Shown piece after piece: positions 63,197-64,000 of a stretch of DNA of 64,000 bases; the stretch's first letter is position 1, and each line of letters begins with the position of its first letter. Origin of the DNA: OLB4 sp002050165 (GTDB lineage: Bacteria; Bacteroidota; Ignavibacteria; Tepidaquicellales; Tepidaquicellaceae); assembly GCA_030263475.1 (NCBI GenBank), contig SZPC01000011.1, positions 51,595 to 115,594 of the forward strand. Direction: 5' to 3'. The notes beneath the pieces are model-generated. The model was given only the letters and a program-made list of their open reading frames with translations, was not told the origin of the DNA and did no database searches. The position numbers and the translations under genes are program-made.

Positions 63197-64000
63197 ATGA
63201 AGTACATTTTTGCACTTTTTATCTTAATCTGCATTACACTTTTCAACTTAAGTCCTTTCGGTTTTAAAATACTTGCCGGTTTCGATCATGCGCAGGGTGG
63301 AACATTGGTGTTCGTTCCAAATGCAAATGAACTCGTGGCAGGTAACGGAGCATTTACAAGCCCAACTGCAACAACTCCGAGAACCTACCAATGGTTGATT
63401 CACGAATCTCAGTTAACTGCATTGGTGGGAAAAAATTTAACTGCAATCACATACAGATTGCCTACTTCTGCAACCGGTCCTTGGCCTACAACTGATGTGA
63501 CTTATTCTGACTATGACATTTATCTTAGCGGATCGGTTTCTCCGGAGAATAGGAGTTTAGCATTTGCTCAAAATGTTGTAGGGACTCAAACCCAAGTACG
63601 GAGCGGTCAACTTTTTATACCTGCAAATTCATTTACATCCGGCGGAAACCCAAATGCATTCGGATTGGACATTACCTTTAATCAACCATGGCTTTATTCC
63701 GGCGGACATCTGTTGATAGAGATGAGGCATAATGGAGTATCGGGTACATCTTCCCGGTCTAACGATGCTATTACCGCATCCGGCGGACCACCATACGGAA
63801 CATTGGTAAGCGGAGTCTGGGCAAGCGGTTACTCGGCGACTTCTGGTTATCAAGGTAATTTTGCGATATTAAGGATAAGCGGAGAATCATCCGGTCCTGA
63901 ACCCAATTACGGTGATAACGGACAAACAGGCGACAATCTTTACTTCTTTGCAAACTCTACAGCAGGCGCATCGGGTTCACCGTCGCAGCCGACCTATCAA
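63197..64000 (+). CDS. Secreted protein of unknown function, 3' end outside the window
   Basis: An open frame of 268 codons without a stop to the window edge. It starts MKYIFALFILICITLFNLS, a clear signal peptide. The mature part is rich in Gly, Ser, Thr, Asn and aromatic residues and looks like beta-sandwich sequence (TLVFVPNANELVAGNGAF, YDIYLSGSVSPENR, SGGHLLIEMRHNG). No family is recognised with confidence. By context it may be a type IX cargo protein, but the C-terminal sorting domain would lie beyond the window. GGGGG at 63188-63192 precedes the ATG. Confidence 0.75.
   Translation, partial: MKYIFALFILICITLFNLSPFGFKILAGFDHAQGGTLVFVPNANELVAGNGAFTSPTATTPRTYQWLIHESQLTALVGKNLTAITYRLPTSATGPWPTTDVTYSDYDIYLSGSVSPENRSLAFAQNVVGTQTQVRSGQLFIPANSFTSGGNPNAFGLDITFNQPWLYSGGHLLIEMRHNGVSGTSSRSNDAITASGGPPYGTLVSGVWASGYSATSGYQGNFAILRISGESSGPEPNYGDNGQTGDNLYFFANSTAGASGSPSQPTYQ

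Overview
The window reads as low-GC chromosomal DNA from a member of the Bacteroidota/Chlorobi group, most likely an Ignavibacteria-type bacterium. This is inference from several signs. A secreted protein (34896-37844) ends in a type IX secretion sorting domain carrying the NYPNPFNP signature. A PorV/PorQ-type outer-membrane protein lies at 12036-13043. Two promoters match the Bacteroidota -33/-7 form exactly (TTG, 20 bp, TAnnTTTG). The ATP synthase operon stops after atpG, without atpD and atpC. No phage, insertion sequence, CRISPR array or integrase was found.

Layout. 1-266: the 3' part of a 5S rRNA, its terminator, and tRNA-Arg(CCT). 275-7027: a tight plus-strand housekeeping run (pteridine reductase-like SDR, LOG protein, yicC, gmk, rpoZ, coaBC, family-4 UDG, dnaB). 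7085-11978: a GNAT enzyme, a DUF1460 amidase-like protein, plsY, an SDR, and a glycerate kinase/hydroxypyruvate reductase pair. 12036-34398: a 22-kb minus-strand block holding a complete Wzx/Wzy-type surface-polysaccharide locus (maf, flippase-like protein, phosphohexomutase, Wza-like OPX, Wzz-like, Wzy-like, Wzx-like, six separate glycosyltransferases, a broken methyltransferase, wecB, a WcaJ-type initiating transferase, a GT2/degenerate-PGT fusion), then accA and the PorV-like gene. 34896-38018: an Asp-box T9SS cargo protein and tRNA-Glu(TTC). 38234-44121: an uncharacterised protein, fumarylacetoacetase, SRAP, murA, and an acyl-CoA carboxylase beta subunit. 44188-49630: atpZ-atpI-atpBEFHAG. 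49688-58506: an RqcH/NFACT protein, a coupled minus-strand operon (sigma-54 activator, lptE, processive GT2, TPR protein), and a second small glycosylation module (GT-C, epimerase, GT2). 58634-62953: two tandem exported HMA metal-binding proteins, a methyltransferase, folP and metG. 63197-64000: the start of a secreted protein that runs off the window.

How the parts fit. The polysaccharide block can start a glycan on undecaprenyl phosphate (WcaJ-type), extend it (GT2/GT4 enzymes), flip it (Wzx), polymerise it (Wzy/Wzz) and export it (Wza). Sugar supply comes from the phosphohexomutase and the UDP-GlcNAc 2-epimerase. The middle of this locus is visibly more AT-rich and tightly coupled, as expected for a strain-variable region. 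No obviously new defence or mobile system is visible. The most unusual items are the glycosyltransferase fused to a PGT-like domain that has lost its catalytic block, the methyltransferase split by one in-frame stop, the repeated Bacteroidota-type promoters (some next to non-ATG starts), the uncharacterised protein beside fumarylacetoacetase, and the tandem exported HMA proteins.
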